Shown: positions 12,337 to 21,536 of the stretch, piece after piece
Position numbering within the stretch: position 1 is the stretch's first letter
Layout: each line of letters begins with the position of its first letter
Assembly: GCF_030536915.1 (NCBI RefSeq)
Contig: NZ_JAUNPC010000004.1
Coordinates: 1 to 64,000 of the forward strand
Length of the DNA stretch: 64,000 nt
Direction: 5' to 3'
Source: Paracoccus sp. (in: a-proteobacteria)
GTDB lineage: Bacteria; Pseudomonadota; Alphaproteobacteria; Rhodobacterales; Rhodobacteraceae
The notes under the pieces: model-generated
Databases searched by the model: none
The model's input: only the letters and a program-made list of their open reading frames with translations
What the model was told of the DNA's origin: nothing
Program-made: the position numbers and the translations under genes

Positions 12337-13242
12337 TCAAGCGTTCCGCGGCTCTGCCACGATGGGCGGAACGGCAGGCGCCACGCGGGCCAGTTGCACC
12401 ATCAGGATGCCGACGGCGACGATGATGGACCCGATCACGTCCGACCCGCCGAAGCTTTCGCCCAGCCACAGCGCGGCGATGGCGACCCCCAGCGGCGGCG
12501 ACAGGAAATGGAAGGCTGCCGCCCGGACCGCGCCGATGCGGGTGACCAGCCGGACCCTGTTGAAGGTCGCGAGGATGCCGGGGACGAGGATCTAATTGGC
12601 CAGCGCGCCGACCAGCCGCCCGCTCCATTCAAAGGGGCGGCCCCATTCCAGAACCGCCGAAGGCAGCGCCAGCGCCGCCGCGCCCACCGCCATCTGCAGG
12701 CCCACGATCATCATGACGTTCGGGCCACCCCCCGCGCCGCGCACGGCCAGCGTGGCGACGGTCAGCGCCACGACGGCGGCAAGGCACAGCGCAAGGCCGA
12801 AGAGGTCCATCCCCTGCGAGAGCCGCACGCTCATGATGATGACGACTCCGACGATGCCGACCACCAGCCCGGCCACGGCCTGCGGGCGCAGCGGCTGGCG
12901 CAGGAAGGCCCAGCCCGCGAAGGCCACCAGCAGCGGCATCATCGAGGCGATGATGGACGCCGCCGAGGCCTCGACCCACTGCATCCCGACCCAGTTGAGG
13001 CCCAGATACAGCGCGTTCTGGCAGAGGCCGAAGACGACGACCGTGCGCCATTCGGCCCGCGTCAGCCGCATCGACTGGCCCATCGCCCGCGCCAAGGCGA
13101 TGGCGATCACGGCCGAGATCGCAAAGCGGATCACCAGCGCCAGGAGCGGCGGCATCTCGATCACCGCGATCCGCGTCGAGGTGAAGGCGGAGGCCCAGAT
13201 CGCCGCGAAGCTCAGGCCCATCAGGGCGGATTTCAGGTCCAT
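12337..13242 (-). pseudogene. EamA/DMT-family transporter disrupted by an in-frame TAG
   Basis: Reading 302 codons in one frame gives a complete ten-helix EamA exporter, except for a TAG at 12592-12594, codon 217. The N-terminal part has the first EamA repeat (GLSFAAIWASAFTSTRIAVIE...). The part after the stop continues in the same frame with ILVPGILATFNRVRLVTRIG and FHFLSPPLGVAIAALWLGE, the conserved end of the second repeat. No frameshift is needed. It is therefore a nonsense mutation or a single-base sequencing error. The truncated product would lose the last helices. The start overlaps the 3' end of mobA by ten bases. Confidence 0.85.
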
Positions 13243-13820
13243 TCCGGTTCCTGCGACAGCCTGAGGCGGGCCGTTTCCAGCTCGGCGGGCGTGTTGATGT
13301 TGAAGAAGGGATCGTCGCCCGGGAACCCGACCCGGACGGCGCCCTGCGCGTCCATCCAGTCACGCATCCGCCGGGTGCCCGAGCGCAGCGCGGCGCGCAG
13401 GTCGTCGCGCAGGGAAACATCCCAAAGGGCGAAGGCCGGATGGTCGCCGTCGTTGGTGGCCATGACCACCGGCGCCTCGACGGCGGCAAGCCGGGCCGCA
13501 AGGTCGCGCGGGAAGAAGGGCGTGTCTGCGGCAGCGGTCACGATGCGGGCGATTCCCTCTGCTGCCGCCCAGTCCATCCCGGCCAGAACCCCCGCCAGCG
13601 GCCCCGGCCAGTCCGGCAGGCTGTCGGGCAGAACGGGCAGGCCGAAGCGGGCGAAACGCGCCGGATCGCCATTCGCGCTGATCGCGCGGGCGCAGCCCAG
13701 ACGTTCGATCACATGGGCGATGACCGGGCGGCCGCCGAGGTCCAGCAGCCCCTTGTCGCCGCCGCCCATCCGGCGCGACTGCCCCCCGGCCAGCACGATT
13801 CCCGCGATCTCTCTGTTCAT
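13233..13820 (-). CDS. mobA: Molybdenum cofactor guanylyltransferase
   Basis: A 195-residue MobA, which adds GMP from GTP to molybdopterin to make the bis-MGD cofactor used by DMSO-reductase-family enzymes. The nucleotidyltransferase signature GIVLAGGQSRRMGGGDKGLL lies at the N-terminus (about residues 7-26), followed by the metal-binding acidic region TAAADTPFFP and the conserved end FFNINTPAELETA. Length is normal. It is divergent from a DUF2478 gene across 98 bases that hold an 8-bp inverted repeat (CCGCAAGC/GCTTGCGG at 13852 and 13881), possibly a shared control region. Confidence 0.95.
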   Translation of the reverse strand: MNREIAGIVLAGGQSRRMGGGDKGLLDLGGRPVIAHVIERLGCARAISANGDPARFARFGLPVLPDSLPDWPGPLAGVLAGMDWAAAEGIARIVTAAADTPFFPRDLAARLAAVEAPVVMATNDGDHPAFALWDVSLRDDLRAALRSGTRRMRDWMDAQGAVRVGFPGDDPFFNINTPAELETARLRLSQEPEWT

Positions 13821-13918
13821 AAGGCGGCACTCTGCGTCGCCGCCTCGAAGGCCGCAAGCCGGCAGCCGCGACGGCCTGTCGCTTGCGGGCGCGGGCGGCG
13901 GCCCATAGGATCGCGTCC

Positions 13919-14416
13919 ATGCTGGCTTACGTGATCCACGATGACGACGAGGGCAACGGCCGGATGGCCGCGCTGGCCCGCAGGCTTGCCGCGCAGGGTC
14001 TGCGGCTGGCGGGCGCCGTGCAGACGAACCTCGACCGCGGCGCGGACTGCGCCTGCGACATGGAGCTGACGGTGCTGGGGATCGACGCCCCGCCGATCCG
14101 CATCTCGCAGTCGCTGGGCGCAGGCTCGCAGGGCTGCCGGCTGGACACGGACGCGCTGGAACGGGCGGCGGCGCTGGCAGCCCGGGGGCTGGAAGGCGCC
14201 GACCTCGCGCTGGTCAACAAGTTCGGCAAGCAGGAGGCCGCAGGCCGGGGCTTCCGAGACTTCATCGCCGCCGCGCTGGCCGGGGAGATCCCCCTCCTGA
14301 TCGCCGTCGCGCCCGAGCTTGTCCCCGCCTTCACCGGTTTCGCGGGCGATTACGCCACGCCCCTGTCATGGGCCGAGGCCGAGGGCTGGTGCCACAGCCG
14401 CCGCGCCGCCGCATGA
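13919..14416 (+). CDS. DUF2478 domain protein
   Basis: A 165-residue soluble protein matching DUF2478. The family N-terminus (MLAYVIHDDDEGNGRMAALA) and the conserved ALVNKFGKQEAAGRGF segment are visible; the latter resembles the middle of a nucleotide-binding fold, though no classical P-loop is seen. DUF2478 genes often occur beside molybdenum-cofactor or molybdate genes, and here the divergent neighbour is mobA. A role in molybdenum metabolism is therefore a reasonable guess but not shown. The ATG at 13919 gives the family N-terminus; its stop overlaps the next start (ATGA). Confidence 0.85.
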   Translation: MLAYVIHDDDEGNGRMAALARRLAAQGLRLAGAVQTNLDRGADCACDMELTVLGIDAPPIRISQSLGAGSQGCRLDTDALERAAALAARGLEGADLALVNKFGKQEAAGRGFRDFIAAALAGEIPLLIAVAPELVPAFTGFAGDYATPLSWAEAEGWCHSRRAAA

Positions 14417-14643
14417 CCGCGGACGCGGAAATCGACGCGCGGCATCTTCTCTGCCCCCTGCCGGTGCTGAAGCTGCGCCGGACGCTCTCTCCCCTGCCCG
14501 CCGGGGCGACGGTGGCGCTGGTGGCGACCGACCCGGCGGCGGTGCTGGACGTGCCGCATTTCTGCGCCGAGGGCGGGCATGAACTGATCGCCTCGGACCC
14601 CCTGCCCGGCGGCGCCCGCCGCTACTTGGTCCGGCGCGGCTGA
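14413..14643 (+). CDS. TusA-family sulfur carrier/sulfurtransferase
   Basis: A 76-residue TusA-like protein. The sulfur-accepting cysteine sits in the family motif CPLPVLKLRRTL (near residue 14), the small alpha/beta fold length is right, and the sequence ends with the typical ARRYLVRRG strand. TusA proteins relay persulfide sulfur for tRNA thiolation or molybdenum-cofactor enzyme maturation. Given mobA and DUF2478 next door, a link to molybdoenzyme maturation is plausible but inferred. It overlaps the upstream gene by four bases and is probably co-translated. Confidence 0.9.
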   Translation: MTADAEIDARHLLCPLPVLKLRRTLSPLPAGATVALVATDPAAVLDVPHFCAEGGHELIASDPLPGGARRYLVRRG

Positions 14644-14707
14644 TCTTGCGTCCTGCGCGCGGGGATGCTTCTGTCGCGCCCCGAAGGCGGTCAAGGGAGG
14701 AACGCCC

Positions 14708-15634
14708 GTGCTGGCGATCTTTCTCAAGACCCTGCCGTTCTTTGCGCTGATCGGGACCGGCTGGCTGGCCGGGCGGCTGCGGCTTTTTTCAGCCGAGGCG
14801 ACGGCGGCGCTGACAAAATTCGTCTTCTATTTCGCGCTGTCGGCGATGCTGTTCGGCTTTGCCGCCTCGCTGGACATCCGCGAACTCTTCGACCTGCGCT
14901 TCGCGCTGGCCTATGTGGCAGGTTCCGCCGTGGTCTGGCTGCTGGTCGCCGCCGTTGCCCGCAGCCGCGGTGCGCCCGCCCCCGAGGCGGCGATGCTGGC
15001 CCATACGGCGATCACCGGGAACACAGGTTTCCTCGGCGTGCCGATGCTAGTCGTGCTGCTGGGGCCGGCGGCGGTTGGGCCGGTGCTGATGGTGCTGGCG
15101 CTGGATCTGGCGGTCTTCGCCATGCTGGTCACGCTGATCGTCGCGGCAGTCCGCCACGGCCGCATCGGTCCCGGCACCTTCCTGCCGGTGCTGAAGGGCA
15201 TCATCCGCAACCCGATGATCGGCTCGATGGCGGCGGGGCTGGCGTGGTCGGCCCTGCGCCTGCCCTGGCCCGCGCCCGCGGCCGAGTTCATGACGCTGCT
15301 GGGGGGCGCCGCGACCCCCGGCGCCCTGTTCGCCATCGGGGCCTCGCTTGCCCATCGCCCGGCCGAACGGCTCGGGCCGGCCGCGTGGCTCAGCGCGGCC
15401 AAGCTGGTGCTGCACCCGGCGGCGGTGGCACTCGCGGCCTTCGTGCTGGCGGTGGAGCCCACGGCCGCCGGGGTGATGATCGCCGCCGCCGCCCTGCCGG
15501 TCGCGGGCACCGTCCATATCCTCGCGCATCACTTCGCACTGGCCGAGCAGCGCGTCTCGGCCACGATCCTCGTGTCCACGGCAGGCTGCATCCTGACCCT
15601 GCCCTATGTCATCCACCTGATTACGAAAGGTTGA
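14708..15634 (+). CDS. AEC (auxin efflux carrier) family transporter
   Basis: A 308-residue membrane protein with about ten hydrophobic segments in two five-helix halves separated by a hydrophilic stretch ([12 protein letters not shown]). The segments [12 protein letters not shown] and the helix-breaking [14 protein letters not shown] are typical of the AEC/bile-acid-transporter-like fold. Family members export malonate, malate or other organic anions, so the substrate here is unknown. The GTG start follows a good GGGAGGA ribosome-binding site. It may be co-transcribed with the crotonase gene five bases downstream. Confidence 0.88.
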   Translation: MLAIFLKTLPFFALIGTGWLAGRLRLFSAEATAALTKFVFYFALSAMLFGFAASLDIRELFDLRFALAYVAGSAVVWLLVAAVARSRGAPAPEAAMLAHTAITGNTGFLGVPMLVVLLGPAAVGPVLMVLALDLAVFAMLVTLIVAAVRHGRIGPGTFLPVLKGIIRNPMIGSMAAGLAWSALRLPWPAPAAEFMTLLGGAATPGALFAIGASLAHRPAERLGPAAWLSAAKLVLHPAAVALAAFVLAVEPTAAGVMIAAAALPVAGTVHILAHHFALAEQRVSATILVSTAGCILTLPYVIHLITKG

Positions 15635-15639
15635 AACTC

Positions 15640-16437
15640 ATGCGGACCCTGTCTGACCTGTCCTTGGAAAACCTGCGCCTTGACCTGGACGATGAGGGCA
15701 TCGCCACCGTGACCCTGAACCGCCCGGCCAAACGCAACGCGCTGGACGCGGCCACGGTCGAGGAACTGGTGGACGTCTTCACCACCCTGCCCCGCGCGGG
15801 CGTCCGCGCCTGCGTGCTGCGCGGAGAGGGGACGCATTTCAGCGCGGGCCTCGACCTCGTGGAACATTACCACGCGAACCGCAGCGCGTCCGACTTCATG
15901 CACGTCTGCCTGCGCTGGCACGAGGCCTTCAACAAGATGGAATACGGCGGCGTGCCGATCATCGCCGCGCTGAAGGGCGCGGTCGTTGGCGGGGGGCTGG
16001 AGCTTGCCTCGGCCGCCCATATCCGGGTCGCGGACCAGACCACCTATTTCGGCCTGCCGGAAGGCCAGCGCGGGTTGTTCACCGGCGGGGGCGCGACGAT
16101 CCGGGTCGCGGACCTGATCGGCAAGGCGCGGATGATCGACATGATGCTGTCGGGCCGCCTGTATCGCGGGCAAGAGGCGGTGGACGTGGGCCTTGCCCAG
16201 TATCTGGTCGACGACTCCGAGGCCAAGGCCTACGAGATCGCCCGCGCCGCGGCCCAGAACCCGCCGCTTTCCAACTTCGCCATCTGCTCGGCCATCAGCC
16301 ACATGCAGAACATGAGCGCGCTGGACGCGGCCTATGCCGAGTCGGTCGTGGCCGGCATGGTGAACACGCAGGAGGCCGCCAAGGCCCGGCTGGAAGCCTT
16401 TGCCAAGGGGACGGCGGCCAAGGTGAAGCCCGAATGA
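15640..16437 (+). CDS. Enoyl-CoA hydratase/isomerase family (crotonase) protein
   Basis: A 265-residue crotonase-fold enzyme acting on acyl-CoA. The two oxyanion-hole segments are visible: HFSAGLDL (about 66-73) and [11 protein letters not shown] (about 110-120). The residue at the usual first catalytic glutamate position falls in the GGGLELA helix, so hydratase activity is possible, but the exact substrate cannot be told from sequence. Its stop overlaps the start of an alpha/beta hydrolase (ATGA). The close packing of transporter, crotonase and hydrolase suggests a small catabolic operon. Confidence 0.9.
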   Translation: MRTLSDLSLENLRLDLDDEGIATVTLNRPAKRNALDAATVEELVDVFTTLPRAGVRACVLRGEGTHFSAGLDLVEHYHANRSASDFMHVCLRWHEAFNKMEYGGVPIIAALKGAVVGGGLELASAAHIRVADQTTYFGLPEGQRGLFTGGGATIRVADLIGKARMIDMMLSGRLYRGQEAVDVGLAQYLVDDSEAKAYEIARAAAQNPPLSNFAICSAISHMQNMSALDAAYAESVVAGMVNTQEAAKARLEAFAKGTAAKVKPE

Positions 16438-17231
16438 CCGTGGATGGCATCGCCGACTGGGACGACGCTTACGCCAATATCGCCCATATCCCCGGCGGGG
16501 CCGGGGTTCCGGACCGCTGGCTGCGCGATGCCGCCGCCTTTCGGGCCATGCACCCACCCGAGGCGGGCGAAGCTGGCGAATTTTACCGCCCTGAGGGGCC
16601 ACCCAAGGGGCTGATGGTCTTCGTCCACGGCGGCTACTGGATGAAGTTCGGGCCGGAATGGTTCTCGCATCTCGCGCAAGGGGCGCTTGCGCGGGGATGG
16701 GCGGTGCTGCTGCCCGGCTATCCACTGGCGCCCGCCGGAACTCTGGCGGGGATGCGCGACGAAGTGGCGCGGCAGATCGCAGAGGCGGCCGAGCGGACAA
16801 AGGGACCGATCGCGCTGGCCGGCCATTCTGCCGGGGGGCATCTGGCCGCGCGGCTGATCTGCGGCGACAGCCCGCTTCCGGCGCCGGTGCTGGCCCGCAT
16901 CCGGCGCTGCCTGCCGATCTCGGGGCTGTTCGACCTGCGGCCGCTGCAGTTCACCGCCATGCGGGACGACCTCGGGTTGACGGACGAGGTCGCGCGCCGG
17001 GAAAGCCCTCTGTTCCACCTGCCCGCCCGCGATCTCGACCTGCACATCCGGGTCGGCGCAGATGAACGGCCGGTGTTCCTGCGGCAGTCGCGCCTGATCC
17101 ACGCGGCATGGGCCGGCATCCCGAACCGGACCGAACTGACGGTCGAGACCGGGCGGCACCACCTGGACGTGATCGACGGTCTGGCCGATCCCGCGCATCC
17201 GCTGACCGAGGCGCTTCTGGGCAGTCTCTAG
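16434..17231 (+). CDS. Alpha/beta hydrolase (arylformamidase/carboxylesterase-like)
   Basis: A 265-residue alpha/beta hydrolase. It has the oxyanion segment [10 protein letters not shown] (near residue 62), the nucleophile elbow GHSAGGH (near 127), and a C-terminal histidine in [16 protein letters not shown] followed by GHSAGGH is the pattern of kynurenine-formamidase-like and hormone-sensitive-lipase-like esterases. No other tryptophan-degradation gene is nearby, so formamidase activity is only one option. The start overlaps the crotonase stop by four bases, and a strong terminator follows directly. Confidence 0.88.
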   Translation: MTVDGIADWDDAYANIAHIPGGAGVPDRWLRDAAAFRAMHPPEAGEAGEFYRPEGPPKGLMVFVHGGYWMKFGPEWFSHLAQGALARGWAVLLPGYPLAPAGTLAGMRDEVARQIAEAAERTKGPIALAGHSAGGHLAARLICGDSPLPAPVLARIRRCLPISGLFDLRPLQFTAMRDDLGLTDEVARRESPLFHLPARDLDLHIRVGADERPVFLRQSRLIHAAWAGIPNRTELTVETGRHHLDVIDGLADPAHPLTEALLGSL

Positions 17232-17239
17232 ACACAGAA

Positions 17240-17270
17240 ACGGGCGGCCCATCGGCCGCCCGTCTCTTTC
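17240..17270 (+). terminator. Bidirectional-looking rho-independent terminator
   Basis: CGGGCGGCC (17241-17249) and GGCCGCCCG (17254-17262) form a perfect stem with a CATC loop, with an A-rich flank (GAAA) on the left and TCTCTTT on the right. It separates convergent genes, so it can serve both strands. Confidence 0.8.
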
Positions 17271-17285
17271 ATCCGCCTTGTTTGT

Positions 17286-18509
17286 TCAGCTGCGGCTGGA
17301 CGAGTCCGAACCCGCCGAGGAACCGCTGGACGAACCCGAGGACGAGCCGGACGAGCCGCTGCCGCTGCCGCTGGACGAACCGCTCTCCGACCCGACCGAG
17401 CCGCTCATCGTGCCAGACGAGCCACCGGACTCGCCGGAGCCGAAGCCCCCGGTCGTCCCGCTGCCGCCCGAGGACCCGCCCGACCCGCTCATCGACCCCG
17501 AGGACGAGCCCTTGACGCGCAGGTTGTTCTGGACGTGGTTCACGCCCATGACCCGCTCGGCGATGTCCTCGGCCAGACGCTTGGCCTGGCGGCTGTCGAC
17601 ATGGCCGCTCAGCGTGACCTCGCCGCCCTTGACCTCGACCTCGATGTCCGAGGCGTCGATCATGTGGTCGTCGGACAGGCGGTCGGACACGTCCTCGCGC
17701 ACCCGCTCATCGGACCGGGAATAGCCCTTGGGGCCGCGTCCGCGATGGGAACCCGTGCCTTCGCTGCCGCCATAGGCGCCGCGGAACGAGCCGTCCTCGC
17801 CCCGGCCGAAGCCGCCGCCGGCCGCGCCCATGCCGGCGCCCATTCCGGCACCGCGCCGCGTGCCCATGCCGCCGCCATAGCCCGAGCCGTAGTCACCAGA
17901 GTAGCCGGACCCGTAGTCGCCCGAATAGCCCGAGCCATAGCCGCCGGACCCGCCCGAGTAGCCGGAGGAGCCGAAGTCGGACCCGCGCCACTGGCCGCCG
18001 CGCTGGGCGCCGCGGTCCCATTCATCGCTCAAGCCGCGGTCCTGACCGCCGCCATAGCCACCGCTGCGGCCATAGTCGCCGCCATAGCCGCTCGACGATC
18101 CGCCGCTGAGATTGCGGCCGGCATAGTCATAGCTGGTGGACATGCCGCGGCCGGACTGGCCGTAGTCGCCCCGTCCACCGTAGCCGCCGCCATAGCCCCT
18201 GCCGCCGTAGCCGCCTCCTCCGTAGCCGCCCCCGGAGCCGCTGTAGCCACCGCGGCCCTGCTCGGTGCCGCCGTAACCGCCGCGGCCCGAGTCGCCGCCG
18301 CCATAGCCGCTGCCGTAGTCCCCCCCGCGATTGCCACGGCCGCTGTCATGACGGCCATATTCCGAAGGTCCTGCCCAGTCGCGGTCGCTGATCATGCCGG
18401 GATGGTCCGGGTCGCCATAGCGGCGGCTGGCCCGCAACTCGTCGTCCCGGTCGTTGCGCCCCGGTTCGTGGCGCCGATGGTCACGGTCGTAGCGATTGTC
18501 GTCCTGCAT
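17286..18509 (-). CDS. BON-domain protein with long Gly/Tyr/Ser-rich low-complexity regions
   Basis: A 407-residue protein with no signal peptide. Residues 1-60 are highly charged (Asp/Arg rich). Residues about 60-245 are Gly/Tyr/Ser/Arg repeats such as GGYGG, GSGYSGDYGSGY and RGGYGG. A BON domain follows at about 265-330 (RVREDVSDRLSDDHMIDASDIEVEVKGGEVTLSGHVDS, a lipid- or surface-binding fold), and the last 75 residues are almost only Ser and Gly. BON proteins are often stress-induced and envelope-linked. The YG-rich part resembles low-complexity segments that drive condensation in eukaryotic RNA-binding proteins, but that is analogy only. AAGGAGG nine bases upstream fixes the ATG. Confidence 0.85.
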   Translation of the reverse strand: MQDDNRYDRDHRRHEPGRNDRDDELRASRRYGDPDHPGMISDRDWAGPSEYGRHDSGRGNRGGDYGSGYGGGDSGRGGYGGTEQGRGGYSGSGGGYGGGGYGGRGYGGGYGGRGDYGQSGRGMSTSYDYAGRNLSGGSSSGYGGDYGRSGGYGGGQDRGLSDEWDRGAQRGGQWRGSDFGSSGYSGGSGGYGSGYSGDYGSGYSGDYGSGYGGGMGTRRGAGMGAGMGAAGGGFGRGEDGSFRGAYGGSEGTGSHRGRGPKGYSRSDERVREDVSDRLSDDHMIDASDIEVEVKGGEVTLSGHVDSRQAKRLAEDIAERVMGVNHVQNNLRVKGSSSGSMSGSGGSSGGSGTTGGFGSGESGGSSGTMSGSVGSESGSSSGSGSGSSGSSSGSSSGSSAGSDSSSRS

Positions 18510-18575
18510 TGGGAACATCCTCCTTTTGCACAGCCGCTGTGGCAGCGGCGACACAAGAACAATGTCTTTCGGCCC

Positions 18576-18596
18576 TGCCGGGTTTACCGGCAGGAT
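18576..18596 (-). terminator. Hairpin between gabT and the BON gene
   Basis: CCTGCCGG (18576-18583) pairs perfectly with CCGGCAGG (18589-18596) over a five-base loop, about 60 bases beyond the gabT stop. No T-run follows. A second hairpin (GCCGCTG/CAGCGGC at 18533-18549) lies in the BON leader. Confidence 0.45.
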
Positions 18597-18653
18597 GATC
18601 GGAACAGCGCCGGCCCATGCGCCGGAATCGGCTTTGGGCGGATCAGCCTGCCC

Positions 18654-19979
18654 TCAGGCCTCCTGCCTGCCGGCAGCCAGTCCTCCGTCTTTTTCCGTGG
18701 CAGTCCGAGGAGATACGCGCGCCGCCCGGACCGAGTCCTCAAGGATGTCCAGTGCCTCGTCAAAGACCGGATCGGGCACCGTCAGCGGCGGCAGGAAGCG
18801 TATCACATTGCCGTGAACACCGCAGGTCAGCAGGATCAACCCGCGCGCCAGCGCCTCCTCGCGCACGCGGTTGGTGAACTCGGGCGACGGCTTGCCGCTG
18901 TGTGCGGCATTGAACTCGACCGCGTTCATCAGGCCGGGGCCGCGGATGTCCACGATCTCGGGCACGTCGTCGCGCAGGGACGCGAGCCGCTGCTTGAGCC
19001 GCTGGCCCAGCCGCTCGGCGCGCTCGGCCAGCCCCTCCTCCTCGATCACGTCCAGAACCGCATGGGCCGCGGCCACGCCCAGCGGATTGCCGGCATAGGT
19101 GCCGCCAAGCCCACCGGGGTTCGGCGCGTCCATGATCTCGGCCCGCCCCGTCACGGCGGAAATCGGCAGGCCGCCGCCCAGACCCTTGGCCATGCAGGTG
19201 ATGTCGGCGGCGACCCCGTGCAGTTCCATCGCGAACAGCCTGCCGGTGCGGGCGAATCCCGTCTGCACCTCGTCGGCGATCAGCAGCATCCCGTGGTCGT
19301 CGCAAAGCTGGCGCAGCTTCTGCATGAAGCCGGACGGCACCGGATAGAAGCCGCCCTCGCCCTGCACGGGTTCCACGATGATGGCGGCCACCCGGGCCGG
19401 ATCGACATCGGCCTTGAACAGCTTGTCCAGCGCCGCCATCGCATCGGCCTGACTGACCCCGTGCAATTCGTTCGGGAAGGGCAGGTGCCAGACATCGGGC
19501 ATCATCGCCCCGAAGCCCGCCTTGTAGGGCTGGACCTTGCCGGTCAGCGTCATCCCCATGAAGGTGCGGCCATGGAACGCCCCGGTGAAGGCCACGACCG
19601 CGCTGCGCCCGGTGGCGTAGCGGGCGATCTTGATGGCGTTTTCGACCGCCTCGGCGCCGGTGGTGGCGAAGATCGTCTTCTTCTCGAAATCGCCGGGGAC
19701 CAGCACGTTCAGCCGCTCGGCCAGCGAAACGTAATTCTCGTAGGGCACCACCTGATGGCAGGTATGGGTGAAGCGGTCGAGCTGGTCCTTGACCGCCTGC
19801 ACCACCTTCGGGTGCCGGTGCCCGGTGTTCACCACCGCGATGCCGGCGGCAAAGTCGATGTAGCGGTTGCCGTCCTTGTCCCAGATCTCGGCGTTCTCGG
19901 CGCGATCGGCATAGATCTGCGTGGTCATCCCCACCCCGCGAGAGATCGCGGCGTTCCTGCGGTCGGTCATCGTGGTCAT
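18654..19979 (-). CDS. gabT: 4-aminobutyrate--2-oxoglutarate aminotransferase
   Basis: A 441-residue class III PLP aminotransferase that moves the amino group of GABA to 2-oxoglutarate, giving succinate semialdehyde. The PLP-phosphate contact TTGAEAVENAIKIAR, the catalytic acidic residue in LLIADEVQTGFARTG, and the Schiff-base lysine in CMAKGLGGGLP are all present. Length matches GabT. The next enzyme of the GABA shunt, succinate-semialdehyde dehydrogenase, is encoded at 54 kb, not alongside. The first of two close ATGs (19979, 19970) is used. Some family members prefer other omega-amino acids, so the exact substrate is inferred. Confidence 0.93.
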   Translation of the reverse strand: MTTMTDRRNAAISRGVGMTTQIYADRAENAEIWDKDGNRYIDFAAGIAVVNTGHRHPKVVQAVKDQLDRFTHTCHQVVPYENYVSLAERLNVLVPGDFEKKTIFATTGAEAVENAIKIARYATGRSAVVAFTGAFHGRTFMGMTLTGKVQPYKAGFGAMMPDVWHLPFPNELHGVSQADAMAALDKLFKADVDPARVAAIIVEPVQGEGGFYPVPSGFMQKLRQLCDDHGMLLIADEVQTGFARTGRLFAMELHGVAADITCMAKGLGGGLPISAVTGRAEIMDAPNPGGLGGTYAGNPLGVAAAHAVLDVIEEEGLAERAERLGQRLKQRLASLRDDVPEIVDIRGPGLMNAVEFNAAHSGKPSPEFTNRVREEALARGLILLTCGVHGNVIRFLPPLTVPDPVFDEALDILEDSVRAARVSPRTATEKDGGLAAGRQEA

Positions 19980-20120
19980 CGGCCTGCTTTCCCTCTGCGG
20001 GCGCCACGGGGCGCCGTCCGCCCATATCTGTAAACGGTGAACCGATCCGCACAATGGGGTGTTTGCCCCATGTTCCCGGGGCAACCCGGCCCGCCTTCCC
20101 CGACGGCCGAAAGGGCCTCC

Positions 20121-20846
20121 ATGTTCCCGATCCGCGACCACAACCCCTCTGAGCGCACGCCCTACGTCACCTATGCGCTGATCGCGCTGAACGTGGCGAT
20201 GTTCCTGCTGACCATGCCCTGGGTCGGCGGCATGGTCTGGCTGTGGGAACGGCTGGCGCTTTATCCCGTGGCGGTGGTGCATGGGGAACTGCTGTGGGGC
20301 TGGCTCACCCACATGTTCCTGCATGCGGGGCTGCTGCACCTTGGCGGCAACATGCTGTTCCTGTGGATCTTCGGCGACAACCTGGAAGACCAGATGGGAC
20401 ACTTGGGATTCCTGCTCTTCTATCTCGGATGCGGGCTGGCGGCGGCCGCGGCGCAGGTGCTGGCCGAGCCGTTCCTCGGCGTGCCCATGGTCGGCGCCTC
20501 GGGGGCCATCGCCGGGGTGATGGGGGGCTACCTGCTGATGTTCCCGCGCGCCAAGGTGGACGTGGTCGCGATCATCATCATCCTCATCAAGATGTTCACC
20601 ATCCCCGCCTGGGTGATGCTGGCGGTCTGGTTCGCGGTGCAGTTGTTTTCCGGCTACGCGATGATCGGCGGGGATTCGGGCGTGGCCTACTGGGCCCATG
20701 CCGGGGGCTTCGCCGCCGGGGTGGTGCTGGCCATTCCGCTGTTCCTGCGCCGCGGCGGCCCCGCCTTCTGGCGGATCACCCACGGCCAGCCGCCCCATCC
20801 GCCGGTCGAATACGCCCCCAGCCGCATCCCGCAGGTGCGCCGCTAG
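20121..20846 (+). CDS. Rhomboid-family intramembrane serine protease
   Basis: A 241-residue membrane protein with about six hydrophobic segments. The catalytic serine lies in GASGAIAGVMGGYLL (near residue 132) and the catalytic histidine in AHAGGFAAG (near residue 194); the conserved HMFLHAGLLHLGGNMLFLWIFG loop/helix is present. Rhomboids cleave transmembrane substrates within the bilayer. The ATG at 20121 matches the usual MFPIRDHNP N-terminus of this family; an upstream ATG would add 28 non-conserved residues. It converges on mnmD, with which it shares four bases at the 3' ends. Confidence 0.93.
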   Translation: MFPIRDHNPSERTPYVTYALIALNVAMFLLTMPWVGGMVWLWERLALYPVAVVHGELLWGWLTHMFLHAGLLHLGGNMLFLWIFGDNLEDQMGHLGFLLFYLGCGLAAAAAQVLAEPFLGVPMVGASGAIAGVMGGYLLMFPRAKVDVVAIIIILIKMFTIPAWVMLAVWFAVQLFSGYAMIGGDSGVAYWAHAGGFAAGVVLAIPLFLRRGGPAFWRITHGQPPHPPVEYAPSRIPQVRR

Positions 20847-21493
20847 GGCCTGACGCCCCGGCTCATGTGGCGCTTGCCCGCGAAGCCGGGGCCACGCTCG
20901 ACCCGGAAGCCTGCCGCCGCCAGCGCCCGGCGCACATGGCCCGCGGCGGTGTAGGTGGCGAAGCTGCCGCCCGGCGCGGTGTGGCGGCCGACCTGATCCA
21001 GCAAGGCGTCCGACCAGAGTTCGGGGTTCCTGGCGGGCGAGAACCCGTCCAGAAACCATGCGTCGGCTTGCCCCGGCCATCCGGGAAGGGTTTCGCGGGC
21101 ATCGCCGGGGATGATCTCGGCCATGACCTGCCCGACGCGGAATCCGGCGGTCCCCCAGCCCGCCTGCAGCTCGGCCGAGAGCCGGGCCAGTTCCGAGAAA
21201 GCCGCATGGGCACGGGCGAGGTCCTCCACGGTCATCGGAAAGGCCTCGAAGCTGGTGAAGCGCAGCGGCACGGTCGCGACCTGCGCCAGCGCCAGCAGGT
21301 TCAGCCCGGTGCCGAAGCCTGTCTCGGCCACATGAAAACCGGGGCGCAGCCGCCGGGGCAGGTCATTGCCCGCCAGAAACACATGCCGAGTCTCCTCCAG
21401 CCCCCCGGCGAGACTGAAATACGGATCGTCGAAGCGCCGCGACACCGGGATCGCGCCGCGCCAGTCCAGCCCGCTCTGGTCGTCATCGGTCAT
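20843..21493 (-). CDS. mnmD: tRNA 5-methylaminomethyl-2-thiouridine methyltransferase (MnmD, stand-alone)
   Basis: A 216-residue Rossmann-type SAM methyltransferase matching the N-terminal domain of bifunctional MnmC. The SAM-binding motif is VAETGFGTGLNLLAL, and DAWFLDGFSPARNPELW is the signature of the MnmC/MnmD methyltransferase. The enzyme finishes the 5-methylaminomethyl modification at the wobble uridine of several tRNAs. The oxidase half of MnmC is not fused; a FAD oxidoreductase gene is encoded divergently 43 bases away. ATG at 21493 gives the family N-terminus MTDDDQSGLDWRG. Confidence 0.9.
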   Translation of the reverse strand: MTDDDQSGLDWRGAIPVSRRFDDPYFSLAGGLEETRHVFLAGNDLPRRLRPGFHVAETGFGTGLNLLALAQVATVPLRFTSFEAFPMTVEDLARAHAAFSELARLSAELQAGWGTAGFRVGQVMAEIIPGDARETLPGWPGQADAWFLDGFSPARNPELWSDALLDQVGRHTAPGGSFATYTAAGHVRRALAAAGFRVERGPGFAGKRHMSRGVRP

Positions 21494-21536
21494 CGGCGCT
21501 AACTCCTTTCGCGGCTCATGCGGAAAGGGCGATGCG

